From positions 682,001 through 746,000 of the forward strand of contig NZ_JARCHV010000002.1 of NCBI RefSeq assembly GCF_028890485.2: DNA of 64,000 nucleotides, in the 5' to 3' direction. This document shows, in pieces, positions 14,799-23,141 of this stretch (position 1 is its first letter; each line of letters opens with the position of its first letter). Source of the stretch: Planococcus sp. SK3692. Its GTDB lineage: Bacteria; Bacillota; Bacilli; Bacillales_A; Planococcaceae. The notes under the pieces were generated by a model. That model was given only the letters and a program-made list of their open reading frames with translations. It ran no database searches and was not told the origin of the DNA. The position numbers were made by a program, and so were the translations under genes.

Positions 14799-16823
14799 AT
14801 GAGCAAGAAACTATCCTTGACGCTCGCCGCTTCGGTGCTCGCGCTTGGCAGTTTAACAGCAGGAGCTCCGGCACTTGCTGCGGGGGATTATCACGACGTG
14901 GCGAAAGAAAAAGCGCCAAAAACCGTGAAAGGCAATGGGCAAAGCTACAAAGAACGCATCCAGGAATGGAAAGAGAACGGCAAACCAGGAAAACTGAAAG
15001 AAGTCGAACTACAGATTCTCGGTACTTCAGATTTACATACAAACTTCGTCAACTACGATTATTACCGCGACGCGAAATCCAATTCTCTGTCGCTTGCGAA
15101 AACTGGCGTCTTGATTGAAGATGCACGCGAAGAAAATGACAACACTTTGTTGTTCGATAACGGCGACTTGATCCAAGGCACTCCGTTCGGCGGTTATAAA
15201 GTGAGCGTTGATCCACTCGGAAAAGACGAGTTGCATCCAGCATTCGCGGCACTCGAGTCACTTGATTTCGATGCTACGACACTCGGCAACCACGAGTTCA
15301 ACTTCGGCCTCGATTATTTGGATAACGCGCTAGAAGAAGCGCCGTTCCCAGTACTCAACGCCAATGTCTACGACGCCAAAACGGGCAAAAACCGTTTCAC
15401 GCCGTACACGATCATGGATAAAGAAGTAACAGACCGCAAAGGCAAGAAACACACGATCCAAGTGGGCGTCATTGGCGTCGTAGCACCAGGCATCATGGAA
15501 TGGGACCGCGCAAATCTTGAAGGCAAAGTCATCGCGAAAGATGCTGTGGAAACCGTCGAGAAATTCATCCCACAAGTCGAGAAAGCGGGAGCGGACGTTG
15601 TTGTCGTGCTGTCCCACTCAGGGATGGGCGATGAAGTCCATACGGTCGGCGAAGAAAACGTCACGTATCAATTAACAGAAGTGGACGGCGTGGATGCAAT
15701 CATCACTGGCCACAACCACGACGTGTTCCCAGGATCTTATAGCGAACTGGCGAATGTCGACCAGGAAAACGGCACGATCAACGGTACGCCGGTTGTTATG
15801 CCAGGTAAATTCGGTAGCCATCTAGGCGTTATCGATTTGACGCTTGAGCCACGCGGCAAGAAGTGGCGCATCACAAACGGTGAAGCGGAACTGCGCGCCA
15901 TCGATTCCACGACGGATGAAGTCGCAGAACAAGTCATCGAAGCCGTAAAAGAAACGCACGAAGGCACGGTGGAATACATCCGCAGCCCTGTCGGCGAAAC
16001 GACAGCGCCGATCAACAGCTATTTCTCACTCGTTCAAGATGATCCATCCGTACAAATCGTCAACAATGCACAACTTTGGTACGCCGAGCAGCAACTCGCG
16101 GGGACACCAAATGCGGACCTCCCGTTACTTTCCGCAGCGGCACCGTTTAAAGCAGGCGGGCGAAACGGCGGCGATTATTACACGAATATCGAAACCGGCG
16201 AAATCGCCATTAAAAATGTCGCAGACTTGTATGTCTACGACAACACGGTCTTTGTCTTGAAGCTGACTGGGGCAGACCTCAAGGAATGGCTCGAAATGTC
16301 GGCTGGCCAGTTTAAGCAAATCGATCCGAACGCTACGGGCGAACAGACATTCATCAACGATAACTACCGTACGTATAACTTCGATGTCATCGACGGCGTA
16401 ACGTACGATATCGACATCACAGAGCCAGCGAAATATGACGGCGAAGGTGCGATTGTCAATGAAGGCGCAGAACGCATTGAGAATCTTCAATACGAAGGCG
16501 CGGCAATCGACCCGAACCAGGAATTCTTAGTGGTCACGAACAACTACCGTGCGAGCGGCAACTTCCCAGGCGTCCGCAATGCGACAGAAACAATCGACTT
16601 TGCGTATGAGAACCGCCAAGCGATCCAAGATTATATCGTGGAAGAGGGCACAATTGACCCGTCCGCAGACGGCAACTGGCAATTCGCGCCGGTAGAAGGC
16701 GATCCGAACCTCGTGTTCGAAACCTCGAATGCGGCGAAGAGCCTGGTAGAGCAAGAGTCAGCGATCCAGTATATCGAAGTCACGCAAAATGGCTTCGCAA
16801 AATACGGCTACACGATCCAGTAA
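14799..16823 (+). CDS. secreted bifunctional 2',3'-cyclic-nucleotide phosphodiesterase / 3'-nucleotidase
   Basis: This 674-aa protein has a Sec signal (MSKKLSLTLAASVLALGSLTAGAPALAA) and then the metallophosphatase motifs of the CpdB/5'-nucleotidase family: GTSDLHTNF, LFDNGDLIQGTPF, LGNHEFNFGLDYL, VVLSHSG and GHNHDVFPG. The C-terminal substrate domain ends with the typical NNYRASGNFPG. Such enzymes release nucleosides and phosphate from extracellular nucleotides. There is no LPxTG or wall-binding domain in the C-terminus, so it is probably secreted. The start is ATG 14799 behind GAGGAG; the longer upstream frame has no ribosome site and a non-signal N-terminus. A strong terminator follows. Confidence 0.9.
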   Translation: MSKKLSLTLAASVLALGSLTAGAPALAAGDYHDVAKEKAPKTVKGNGQSYKERIQEWKENGKPGKLKEVELQILGTSDLHTNFVNYDYYRDAKSNSLSLAKTGVLIEDAREENDNTLLFDNGDLIQGTPFGGYKVSVDPLGKDELHPAFAALESLDFDATTLGNHEFNFGLDYLDNALEEAPFPVLNANVYDAKTGKNRFTPYTIMDKEVTDRKGKKHTIQVGVIGVVAPGIMEWDRANLEGKVIAKDAVETVEKFIPQVEKAGADVVVVLSHSGMGDEVHTVGEENVTYQLTEVDGVDAIITGHNHDVFPGSYSELANVDQENGTINGTPVVMPGKFGSHLGVIDLTLEPRGKKWRITNGEAELRAIDSTTDEVAEQVIEAVKETHEGTVEYIRSPVGETTAPINSYFSLVQDDPSVQIVNNAQLWYAEQQLAGTPNADLPLLSAAAPFKAGGRNGGDYYTNIETGEIAIKNVADLYVYDNTVFVLKLTGADLKEWLEMSAGQFKQIDPNATGEQTFINDNYRTYNFDVIDGVTYDIDITEPAKYDGEGAIVNEGAERIENLQYEGAAIDPNQEFLVVTNNYRASGNFPGVRNATETIDFAYENRQAIQDYIVEEGTIDPSADGNWQFAPVEGDPNLVFETSNAAKSLVEQESAIQYIEVTQNGFAKYGYTIQ

Positions 16824-16828
16824 ACAGA

Positions 16829-16867
16829 AAACAGACCCGAGAGATTTTTTCTCGGGTCTGTTTTTTT
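16829..16867 (+). terminator. Rho-independent terminator
   Basis: A perfect 14-bp stem AAACAGACCCGAGA / TCTCGGGTCTGTTT with a 7-nt loop and T run, right after the nucleotidase stop codon. Confidence 0.93.
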
Positions 16868-16879
16868 ATAGGAATTTAT

Positions 16880-17110
16880 AATGGGGGGGAGATTGCGCTT
16901 CGGGCGGACGCTTTGGGCCCGCAGGATGCGGGTCATGCAGCTGAAGCGACAGGACGTCGCGTTTTCAGCTGCCCGGGGACGGCTTCAGCCGCTTCAAGCT
17001 CGCTTTAGAAGTAGTAGTAACTCCCGCTGCTCCAACATCTGCGAGCAGATGCGTCGCAAATGAGCAAGCTCAAGTATCTTTCGCTTACTCATTAGTCGCC
17101 GCCTACGCTA
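16880..17110. repeat. dispersed GC-rich intergenic repeat, copy 2
   Basis: It starts with GGGGGGAGATTGCGCTTC and GGCGGACGCTTTGGGCCCGC, related to the block at 10741, then diverges with GCAGCTGAAGCGAC / GTCGCG...CAGCTGC and GCATCTGCTCGC/GCGAGCAGATGC-type inverted repeats. It is GC-rich against an AT-rich spacer. Ends are approximate and homology to copy 1 is only partial. Confidence 0.45.
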
Positions 17111-17307
17111 CATCTCTAATAGTAAAGCGGTATTGAAGGTCATCACATTTCGGAATGAATGAGTAGAAATAACATAGTACATGTGCTATGTCTGCAGTGA
17201 AATAGACGAACTTTCGAAATCATTCCAACCGCTAAGTGTCGCTCCAGTCATGTGCTGGATATAGAAACGCTCACTTCTACACAAGCCAGTCACAATGAAA
17301 TCTCAAA

Positions 17308-17394
17308 GCAGTTCCGCGCCACGGGTGAAGCGAAGCAATAAGACAAGTGTTCTTCTTGGCTTATTGCGAAAGCTCAACCCTAAGCGGCGACTGC
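17308..17394 (+). repeat. structured 87-nt repeat, copy C
   Basis: Same layout as A and B: GCAGT/ACTGC, CCGC/GCGG, GGGT/ACCC, AGC/GCT, AATAAG/CTTATT and AAG/CTT around TGTTCTT. It is found on the other side of the nucleotidase gene, in the same orientation. Confidence 0.75.
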
Positions 17395-17477
17395 GAATAT
17401 TTATAGATACATTAGCCAATCCAATCTCCAGCTACTATGACCTAAATGAGGTGAGAGTTATAAAGTTCATAAATCGC

Positions 17478-17747
17478 CTAACGAGACATAGACCCTTCAA
17501 CTTTCAACTTCCGAAACGCCGCAATCCCAAAGAACAGATAGATCACAAACACCGTCGTAGCAAGCGATATGGAGATATTGGCTAAGCTGAACAGCTGATA
17601 GGCAAACCAGAGAAGAGACAGTGTGCCCACAAATAGTCCAGCGCGTTTGTTTTTCCGGTAGATATTCATGAAAATAATGGCAGCTAGTGCCCCCATAATG
17701 AGCGCAGCGCCTACGAAAAGAATATACATAACAATCGATAACTCCAT
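17478..17747 (-). CDS. small three-helix membrane protein
   Basis: This 89-aa protein starts MELSIVMYILFVGAALIMGALAA when read from ATG 17747, which has GGGAGATGAGG close upstream; an earlier in-frame ATG at 17774 lacks a good site. Hydrophobic segments cover about residues 3-27, 37-55 and 58-78, with the basic NIYRKNKRA loop between the first two, so it is likely an integral membrane protein with the loop inside. No family was recognised. It is a single gene facing the nucleotidase. Confidence 0.6.
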   Translation of the reverse strand: MELSIVMYILFVGAALIMGALAAIIFMNIYRKNKRAGLFVGTLSLLWFAYQLFSLANISISLATTVFVIYLFFGIAAFRKLKVEGSMSR

Positions 17748-18161
17748 TGCCTCATCTCCCTTCATTTCGTCCATCCTATCATACCCGGTTTCAAGTTTCT
17801 TCTATATAAATGCAATTCAAACCATAACCAACTCCTTCGTACTATTTATCCAAAATAACAGTAAAAAGTTCAACAACAATAACATTATAAGAAAAGTATA
17901 GTGGGGTAATCCTATAAAGTTGCATTTATCGCTCGTAAATTGGATAATATCTTGAAATAACTAAAACTATAGTCTTTTAAAATTTACAAAATGTGTTCCA
18001 TAATACCTAAATCAACTGTATAATAAAACCATTATTTAAAATACAAGTTTAACTTGTTTTTAACTTCTAGCCGATACAGTAGAGAAAACGGCAGAAGAGG
18101 TGGGGGCATCATGGGAATGGTTTCAAAAATCCAGCTCAACGGGAAGGAGGGCCAGCTTAGT
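17748..18161. other. AT-rich divergent promoter region
   Basis: 414 nt lie between the divergent membrane protein and epimerase genes. It is very AT-rich up to about 18060. A possible in-frame ATG at 18111 for the epimerase exists, but the better ribosome site is at 18143-18150. No other feature was seen. Confidence 0.4.
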
Positions 18162-19184
18162 ATGAGAACAATTTTAGTTACAGGCTGCAACGGCTTTTTA
18201 GGCTCGCGCTTTATCCATGAACTATTGATCAAATACCCGGGCTACCAAGTTGTGGCAATTGATGAGGAAGCGGAGAATGTGCCGGAATTGCTGCGGCCGT
18301 TAGCGGCATGCAAGCGCTATGCGTTTCATCAAGTCGATATCCGCAATAGCGAGGCCGTTGCTCAAGTATTCGAGCATTACGAAATTAGCGACGTCGTCCA
18401 TTTTGCGGCGAAAACGCATGTCGGCGAATCAATCCGCAACCCGGGAATCTTTGCGGAAACCAATGTGCTCGGCACGTTCCATGTGCTCGATGCTGCGCGC
18501 AAGCAATGGATGGACGGGCCATTTGAATCGAAAGAGGTCTATGCAGATTCGCGCTTTTTGCATATTTCGACCGATCAAGTATACGGGCCGACAGCAAACG
18601 GCTTCGCGGATGAAACGATGAAATACGACCCCATCAGCCCGTACGCGGCGAGCAAAGCGAGTTCGGATTTGATGGTCTCGGGATTCCACGAAAGCTATGG
18701 GATGGATACGGTCATTTTGCAGGCATCGAATGTCTTTGGCCCGCACCAGCAAAGCGACAAGCTTATCCCGATTATTTTGCAAAAAGCGCTGTCTGGCAGC
18801 ACGATTCCGGTGTATTCGGGTGGCGAAGATGTACACGACTGGCTTTATATCGATGACTTCTGGCGCGCCGCAGACACGGTGTTTCATTTGGGTGATGCGG
18901 GGGAAACTTATCTTGCAGGCGGCAACGCGCCACTCAAAACGCTTGAAATCGTGGAGCGGATCTGCGAATCGCTCGACCGGCATTTCCCGGGAAATGACAG
19001 CTATCACAGCCACATTCGTTTTGTGGAACAAGCAGGGGGCGTTAAAGCGCCTCACCGTTTTGCTGTTTCCGCTGAAAAACTGAAACAGCAGCTTGATTTT
19101 GTCCCCGAGACAGATTTTGAGCGAGGCATCAATGAAACCATCGAATGGACGCTATCGAAAAAGCGGCTATGGGAAGTTGTATAA
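18162..19184 (+). CDS. NAD-dependent epimerase/dehydratase (RmlB-like extended SDR)
   Basis: This 340-aa extended short-chain dehydrogenase has the nucleotide-binding TGCNGFLGS at residues 7-15, HFAAKTHVGESIRNP in the dTDP-glucose 4,6-dehydratase style, and catalytic YAASK (Tyr161, Lys165). The active-site STDEVYG of true RmlB enzymes reads STDQVYG here (Asp138-Gln139), so the acid/base glutamate is missing and dehydratase activity is doubtful; an epimerase or decarboxylase-like role is possible. The start ATG has GAAGGAGGG upstream. A glycosyltransferase gene follows after 36 nt, so the pair probably modifies a surface sugar. Confidence 0.8.
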   Translation: MRTILVTGCNGFLGSRFIHELLIKYPGYQVVAIDEEAENVPELLRPLAACKRYAFHQVDIRNSEAVAQVFEHYEISDVVHFAAKTHVGESIRNPGIFAETNVLGTFHVLDAARKQWMDGPFESKEVYADSRFLHISTDQVYGPTANGFADETMKYDPISPYAASKASSDLMVSGFHESYGMDTVILQASNVFGPHQQSDKLIPIILQKALSGSTIPVYSGGEDVHDWLYIDDFWRAADTVFHLGDAGETYLAGGNAPLKTLEIVERICESLDRHFPGNDSYHSHIRFVEQAGGVKAPHRFAVSAEKLKQQLDFVPETDFERGINETIEWTLSKKRLWEVV

Positions 19185-19220
19185 CACGTAAACCAAACGA
19201 CAGTTGCCACGAGGTGTCCC

Positions 19221-20372
19221 ATGATCCCATTTGAAACGATTCAAAATAAAAACCATCCCAAGACGAAGGGGGAGATCCGTAAAATCGCCCTCGTTCATAA
19301 ACATATGAAAGCAGGCGGCGTCGAAGCCTTGATCGTCCGCATGTCGCGCTGGCTCGTCGACAACGGCTATCAAGTGAGCGTTTATCTCTATAGCGGCGGC
19401 GGTCCGCTGCTCAATCATCTCCGGCAAGTCAATGGGCTTAAGCTCATCGCCCGTAACGACGATAAAGAATCGGCGCTCGACTTGTCGGTATTGAACAAAT
19501 TGGTGCGGTCGGATAAATACGATTTGGCTTATTCATTTAGTCCATCCGGCTTATTGCTGTCGTATGCACTCCCAGCACATGTGCGCTTGTCCGGTGTCTA
19601 CCAGCCGGAACTATACAAACTCGAGCGCAACAAGAAAATCATCCGCGCCTTAAAGACGATCGATAAAGAATTCCACCAGAAATTGGTGTTCATGAACCCG
19701 ACCGTCCGGCGCTATACGGCGCGGGCGCTTGAGACGGAAATGCCGGAACAATTCATGCCGCCGCCAATTGAGCAAGCGAAACTGGCGACTGACTATGGCA
19801 GCCCCCACTCAAGGCGCATCGTCTCGGTCGGGGCGATCCAATCGTTCACGACCCATTACGCGCAAGTCATTGAATTGATGGAAGAGTTGATTCAAATCGA
19901 CCCGGCGTTTACCTATCACATCTACGGGGAAGGACCGGACGAAGCGCGCTTGCATAAGAGCATCCAGGAATCCGACGCAAAAGACCATATCTTCCTCCAT
20001 CCGACGCCAAAAGGCGGACGGATGGAAGACGTCTTGAAAGACAGCTTTTGCTTTATCGGCTCCGGGGCGGTGATGATCCAAGCGTGCGGTTCCGGTGTTC
20101 CGGGCATCACGTCGCGTGCGAACGATGCCGAAGCTTTATCGGAAGGCTATTTTCACGAGCTTCCTCCGTACGAAGTGGGGGAGTCTTACTGGGAAGCGCC
20201 GGAGACGTATGAGATCGGTGAGTTGGTGAAGAATTTGCTGGTGTCTGAGAATGCGTACCGGAAAGTGGCGCAGCGTTGCAAGCACAAAGCGCGTAAATTC
20301 GAAATCGATGCTGTGATGAACGAGTTTCTCTTGTTGGCTAACAGCAAGTTGCAGCAGTCAAAAAGCCTATGA
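19221..20372 (+). CDS. GT4-type glycosyltransferase
   Basis: This 383-aa protein has a GT-B layout. The N-terminal domain starts KIALVHKHMKAGGVEALIVRMSRWLVDNGY, the usual glycine-rich loop of GT4 enzymes. The C-terminal domain has VSVGAIQSFTTHY, YHIYGEGPDEARL, and GSGAVMIQACGSGVPGITSRAND, where the usual EA(x)GxP motif is replaced by QACGSGVP. It lacks transmembrane helices. It probably transfers a hexose to a lipid- or wall-linked glycan. It forms a pair with the SDR enzyme upstream and is separate from the large exopolysaccharide operon at 23.3 kb. Confidence 0.82.
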   Translation: MIPFETIQNKNHPKTKGEIRKIALVHKHMKAGGVEALIVRMSRWLVDNGYQVSVYLYSGGGPLLNHLRQVNGLKLIARNDDKESALDLSVLNKLVRSDKYDLAYSFSPSGLLLSYALPAHVRLSGVYQPELYKLERNKKIIRALKTIDKEFHQKLVFMNPTVRRYTARALETEMPEQFMPPPIEQAKLATDYGSPHSRRIVSVGAIQSFTTHYAQVIELMEELIQIDPAFTYHIYGEGPDEARLHKSIQESDAKDHIFLHPTPKGGRMEDVLKDSFCFIGSGAVMIQACGSGVPGITSRANDAEALSEGYFHELPPYEVGESYWEAPETYEIGELVKNLLVSENAYRKVAQRCKHKARKFEIDAVMNEFLLLANSKLQQSKSL

Positions 20373-20400
20373 CCATTAGATGTTAAGTCGTCTGAAAGTT

Positions 20401-20455
20401 CCCTTAAATTCACTTTCGGTATTATTTCTAGAGAAAGTTAAAGGGATATTTTGTT
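20401..20455 (+). terminator. probable Rho-independent terminator
   Basis: Nested stems CCCTT/AAGGG and ACTTTC/GAAAGT with a 15-nt loop run into ATATTTTGTT, 29 nt after the glycosyltransferase stop. Confidence 0.55.
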
Positions 20456-20569
20456 ATCTTGTGTCATTTGGTCTAGGAATTGAAGGGAATATTTTGTATA
20501 ATAAAAATTAGATAAAAACAGGAAGGGACTCCAGTCACTCCCTTATTAAGCAGAAAGCAGGTGAGCCAG

Positions 20570-20764
20570 ATGGAATTCGCTGAATACCAACACCGCTTAG
20601 AAAAACAACACGGGCAGCCGCTCGAACAAATCATGCGCAAGGTTTACATTGAGAAAGATTACGGCCCTGCCACTGGTGCGCAGGAACTTGGAATCCCGAG
20701 ACAAGTGTTCATGCATTTCGTACATCAATTCAATTTGAAACCCGACAAACTGCAACGCCTATAA
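20570..20764 (+). CDS. small HTH-like protein, 64 aa (intact paralogue)
   Basis: The protein starts MEFAEYQHRLEKQHGQPLEQIM and continues with VYIEKDYGPATGAQELGIPRQ, then VFMHFVHQFNL. The GAQELGIPRQVFMHFVHQF stretch looks like a helix-turn-helix, in the style of resolvase or sigma-4-like tails. ATG 20570 and GTG 20561 are both possible; an AGCAGGTG site suits ATG 20570. A broken paralogue lies 260 nt downstream. I do not recognise a named family; a DNA-binding role is inferred only from the pattern. Confidence 0.65.
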   Translation: MEFAEYQHRLEKQHGQPLEQIMRKVYIEKDYGPATGAQELGIPRQVFMHFVHQFNLKPDKLQRL

Positions 20765-20770
20765 TTAGGC

Positions 20771-20802
20771 AAACCGCCCATTTCCAAATGGTGCGGTTTT
20801 TT
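20771..20802 (+). terminator. Rho-independent terminator
   Basis: AAACCGC-CCATTT pairs with AAATGG-(T)-GCGGTTT over a 2-nt loop (one bulged T) and ends in a T run. Confidence 0.8.
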
Positions 20803-21024
20803 ATTTACGATTTTTTTGTTAAGAGAGCAACAAATCGGAGGAGTTTAAAGGCATAAAAGGGATGAATGAACCGGTTTAAAATATTTTTCTTTATTTTTTC
20901 TTAATAAGTAGGTACAAATATTCAAAAAATGGCTAGTCAAAAGGATACAAAAGGAATATAATAAGTACATCTTATAAAAACAAACCGCATCTAAACGAAC
21001 TACACAGGAGGAGTGTCCGCGCGC

Positions 21025-21264
21025 ATGAAAGATTATGAATTGGTACAGAAGCAATTGGAGAGAGAGCATTAACAAACGATTGATGACATTATGTACAATT
21101 ACTACATTGAGAAAGATCTGGGACCGGCTATGGGTGCGAAAGAACTCGGGATCCCACGCCGTGCGTTCGTCCACTTCATCCAGCAATGCCAGCTGCAAAC
21201 GGCCAAGTTCGATCTCATTAAAAAAAAAGCACTAAACTCCGGTGAATTGATGGCCGCCCTTTGA
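21025..21264 (+). pseudogene. paralogue of the small HTH-like gene, interrupted by an in-frame TAA
   Basis: From ATG 21025 the frame reads MKDYELVQKQLEREH, then TAA at 21070-21072, then QTIDDIMYNYYIEKDLGPAMG and AKELGIPRRAFVHFIQQCQL through to TGA at 21262. The segments on both sides of the stop align without gaps to the intact protein at 20570 (LEKQHGQPLEQIM against LEREH*QTIDDIM), where the stop replaces a glycine. AGGAGGAG lies 12-18 nt upstream. A shorter product could start at ATG 21091, but no ribosome site is near it. A sequencing error or true nonsense mutation is possible. Confidence 0.7.
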
Positions 21265-21280
21265 GGGTGGCTATTTTTTG
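21254..21280 (+). terminator. Rho-independent terminator overlapping the stop codon
   Basis: GCCGCCCT pairs with AGGGTGGC (one G-U) over TTG and is followed by a T run. The TGA of the broken small gene lies in the loop. Confidence 0.75.
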
Positions 21281-21374
21281 TTGTTGGTAGTAAGTCAGAA
21301 CTTCAGTTTTGCAGAGTAGGGCTAGGGTTGTATCTTGACTCGATAAATTTAAAGTTAACAGCATAGCACAAATA

Positions 21375-21413
21375 AAAAGACAGCTGCACTGACGATTAGT
21401 GCAGCTGTCTTTT
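21375..21413 (-). terminator. Rho-independent terminator, minus strand
   Basis: A perfect 16-bp stem AAAAGACAGCTGCACT / AGTGCAGCTGTCTTTT with a 7-nt loop and flanking T tracts, just past the LCP gene stop. Confidence 0.92.
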
Positions 21414-21416
21414 ATG

Positions 21417-22337
21417 TTATTCCGTTGCTTCTTCCAACTCCAAATGCTCTTTCAAGGTAGACTGGATTTCCGCAAGTTCTGCGTCGTCCATCATGTAATA
21501 CCAGATGCCGTTGATCGTTTCGCCGTAGCCGTCTTCGACGATCATTTGGTCGACATTGGTGACGGCGTCTTGGTAATTGCGCTGTACGTCAACCATTTCG
21601 TCGAAAGTCATGTTCGTGCGGACGTTTTTCCCGAGGGCGTCAAAGATGTCTTTGTAGTTCCATAGGCTGTTGATGGAGGCGCCTTTTCTTATAACACCTT
21701 GGATAACTTGTTTCTGGCGGTCTTGGCGTCCGAAGTCTCCACGAGGATCTTCATATCGCATACGAACATATTCCAAAGCTTCTTCGCCATTCAAGTGAAT
21801 ATCTCCCTCTGCGAAGTTGTCAAAAGCCAATGTGTTGTTAACATCAACTCCATCAACTGCATCGACGATATCTTCAAAACCTTCCATATTCACTTGCACC
21901 ACGTAATCGATGGGAATGTCCAAGAGATTTTCTGTGGTGTCCATTGACATTTCAATGCCGCCGAATGCATAAGCGTGGTTAATCTTATCTGTCGTGCCGC
22001 GCCCGATGATTTCGGTGTAAGTGTCACGCGGGATGGAGACCATTTTTGTCGACTGTGTTTCCGGATTGACGGTCATGACGACCATCGTGTCAGAACGGCC
22101 GCGATCATCTTCGCGTTCGTCGACGCCGAGCAATAACACAGAGAATGGGTCTTGCTGGTCGAATTCAACGATTTCAGTCCGTTCAACAGACGGTTGTTCG
22201 CGTTCGACTGGTTCGTGCATTGTATCAAGTGTCGTCGTGAAGTTTGAGTAGACGCTATAAGCGTAGATGCCGCCAGCGATAACTGCCAAAAGCAATGCGA
22301 TGAGCACATACTTGGGCCATTTTCTTTTCTTTTTCAT
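21417..22337 (-). CDS. LytR-CpsA-Psr (LCP) family wall glycopolymer ligase
   Basis: This 306-aa protein has a basic cytoplasmic tip (MKKKRKWPKY), one transmembrane segment (about 11-29) and an extracellular LCP domain with VLLLGVDERED, GRSDTMVVMTVN, SIPRDTYTEI, KINHAYAFGG and EALEYVRMRYEDPRGDFGRQDRQ. The Arg and Asp residues in these motifs bind the polyprenyl-pyrophosphate substrate and metal. LCP proteins move teichoic acid or capsule from the lipid carrier to peptidoglycan. It is transcribed away from the exopolysaccharide operon, 12 nt after an SGNH-like gene, which suggests that it anchors that polymer. Confidence 0.9.
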   Translation of the reverse strand: MKKKRKWPKYVLIALLLAVIAGGIYAYSVYSNFTTTLDTMHEPVEREQPSVERTEIVEFDQQDPFSVLLLGVDEREDDRGRSDTMVVMTVNPETQSTKMVSIPRDTYTEIIGRGTTDKINHAYAFGGIEMSMDTTENLLDIPIDYVVQVNMEGFEDIVDAVDGVDVNNTLAFDNFAEGDIHLNGEEALEYVRMRYEDPRGDFGRQDRQKQVIQGVIRKGASINSLWNYKDIFDALGKNVRTNMTFDEMVDVQRNYQDAVTNVDQMIVEDGYGETINGIWYYMMDDAELAEIQSTLKEHLELEEATE

Positions 22338-22349
22338 GTCGATCCTCCG

Positions 22350-23141
22350 TTAGTTCGCGATAAAATAATTGCTTAATTCAGATGCCCAAATTTCAGCGCC
22401 CTTATCATTAGGGACGGCATCTTCAGTCAAATGTTCCTTCAAAGCGATATCGTCCGTGTCGGGCCATGCATCCCAGTGCTCAATATACGGATAGCCGTAG
22501 ATATTGGCGAATTCACCGAGTGCCTGGACTTGTGCGAGGTAATAACCAGCGCCGTAAATTGGTTGTGGGGCGTGCAAGATGATCAGCACGTCCGGATTCT
22601 CTTGTTCCAACCGATCAGTGAAGCCGAGAATATCCTGACGTTCATCTTCAATGGAGATGCGGTCGTTGTTCATCAACGTAAGTGGCTCAAGCAAAGCTAG
22701 GTCATATCCAGCCGACAGGTCGACAGATTGAAGTGCGTCGGAAGTGCCATCGACTGCTTCGATCGTCACTTCGATCGATTCACCGTACGCATCTTCCAGA
22801 GAAGTCTTCAAGCGTTCTGCGTAACCCGGGTCTCCGGATTCAAGTGCATCCGATCCCGCAATCAACAATTGCAGCGTTTCGCCTTCAGAACTTTTCTGTA
22901 GGAATAGCTCCTGCACTTGTTCATCCATATTGGCGAAGAGTTCTATGTTCACAGAAACGTCACCAGTTGACTCAGTTTGGGTGGTTTGAGTTTTGGAATC
23001 AGTGTTTTCGGTTTCAGCGTTGGCAGTTTGTTCTGGCGTGCCTGCACCTTGCAATTTGTCCTGCCAAGATAAGTAAGAATAGACAAGGATTCCTAGGCAG
23101 GCAAGGACTGCGATGAGCCCTCCTAATTTATACAATTTCAT
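22350..23141 (-). CDS. membrane-anchored SGNH-hydrolase-like protein
   Basis: This 263-aa protein has an N-terminal anchor (LGGLIAVLACLGILVYSYLSW), a Thr/Gln/Glu-rich linker to about residue 65, and a domain with LLIAGSDALESGDPGYAERL, VTIEAVDGTSDAL, LALLEPLTLMNNDRI and a late HLTEDAVPNDKGAEIWA. This order resembles SGNH/GDSL proteins found in capsule loci, but the canonical GDS reads GSDAL and the final DxxH reads DAVPNDKG, so catalytic residues are not clearly conserved. It could remove or add acyl groups on the polymer, or be inactive. It lies directly upstream of the LCP gene, in one operon. Confidence 0.65.
   Translation of the reverse strand: MKLYKLGGLIAVLACLGILVYSYLSWQDKLQGAGTPEQTANAETENTDSKTQTTQTESTGDVSVNIELFANMDEQVQELFLQKSSEGETLQLLIAGSDALESGDPGYAERLKTSLEDAYGESIEVTIEAVDGTSDALQSVDLSAGYDLALLEPLTLMNNDRISIEDERQDILGFTDRLEQENPDVLIILHAPQPIYGAGYYLAQVQALGEFANIYGYPYIEHWDAWPDTDDIALKEHLTEDAVPNDKGAEIWASELSNYFIAN

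Larger units (their letters stand above)
16824..17477. other. 654-nt intergenic region with repeats
   Basis: It holds the nucleotidase terminator, a GC-rich repeat block, a near-palindrome at 17172-17191 (ACATAG...CTATGT with ACATGT between) and structured repeat copy C, and ends at the stop of a minus-strand membrane gene. A 96-codon plus-strand frame across copy C is not believed to code. Confidence 0.55.

Noticed and set aside
11147-17394. CRISPR array from the repeated 87-nt units
   Set aside because: Copies are irregularly spaced over 6 kb, one is strongly diverged, there are no uniform spacers, and no cas genes are present.
17295-17585. 96-codon plus-strand frame
   Set aside because: It runs across structured repeat C and into the antisense of the small membrane gene, with no ribosome site; the repeat explains it.
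18032-18232. 66-codon minus-strand frame upstream of the epimerase
   Set aside because: It overlaps the epimerase start and ribosome site on the other strand and lacks its own ribosome site.
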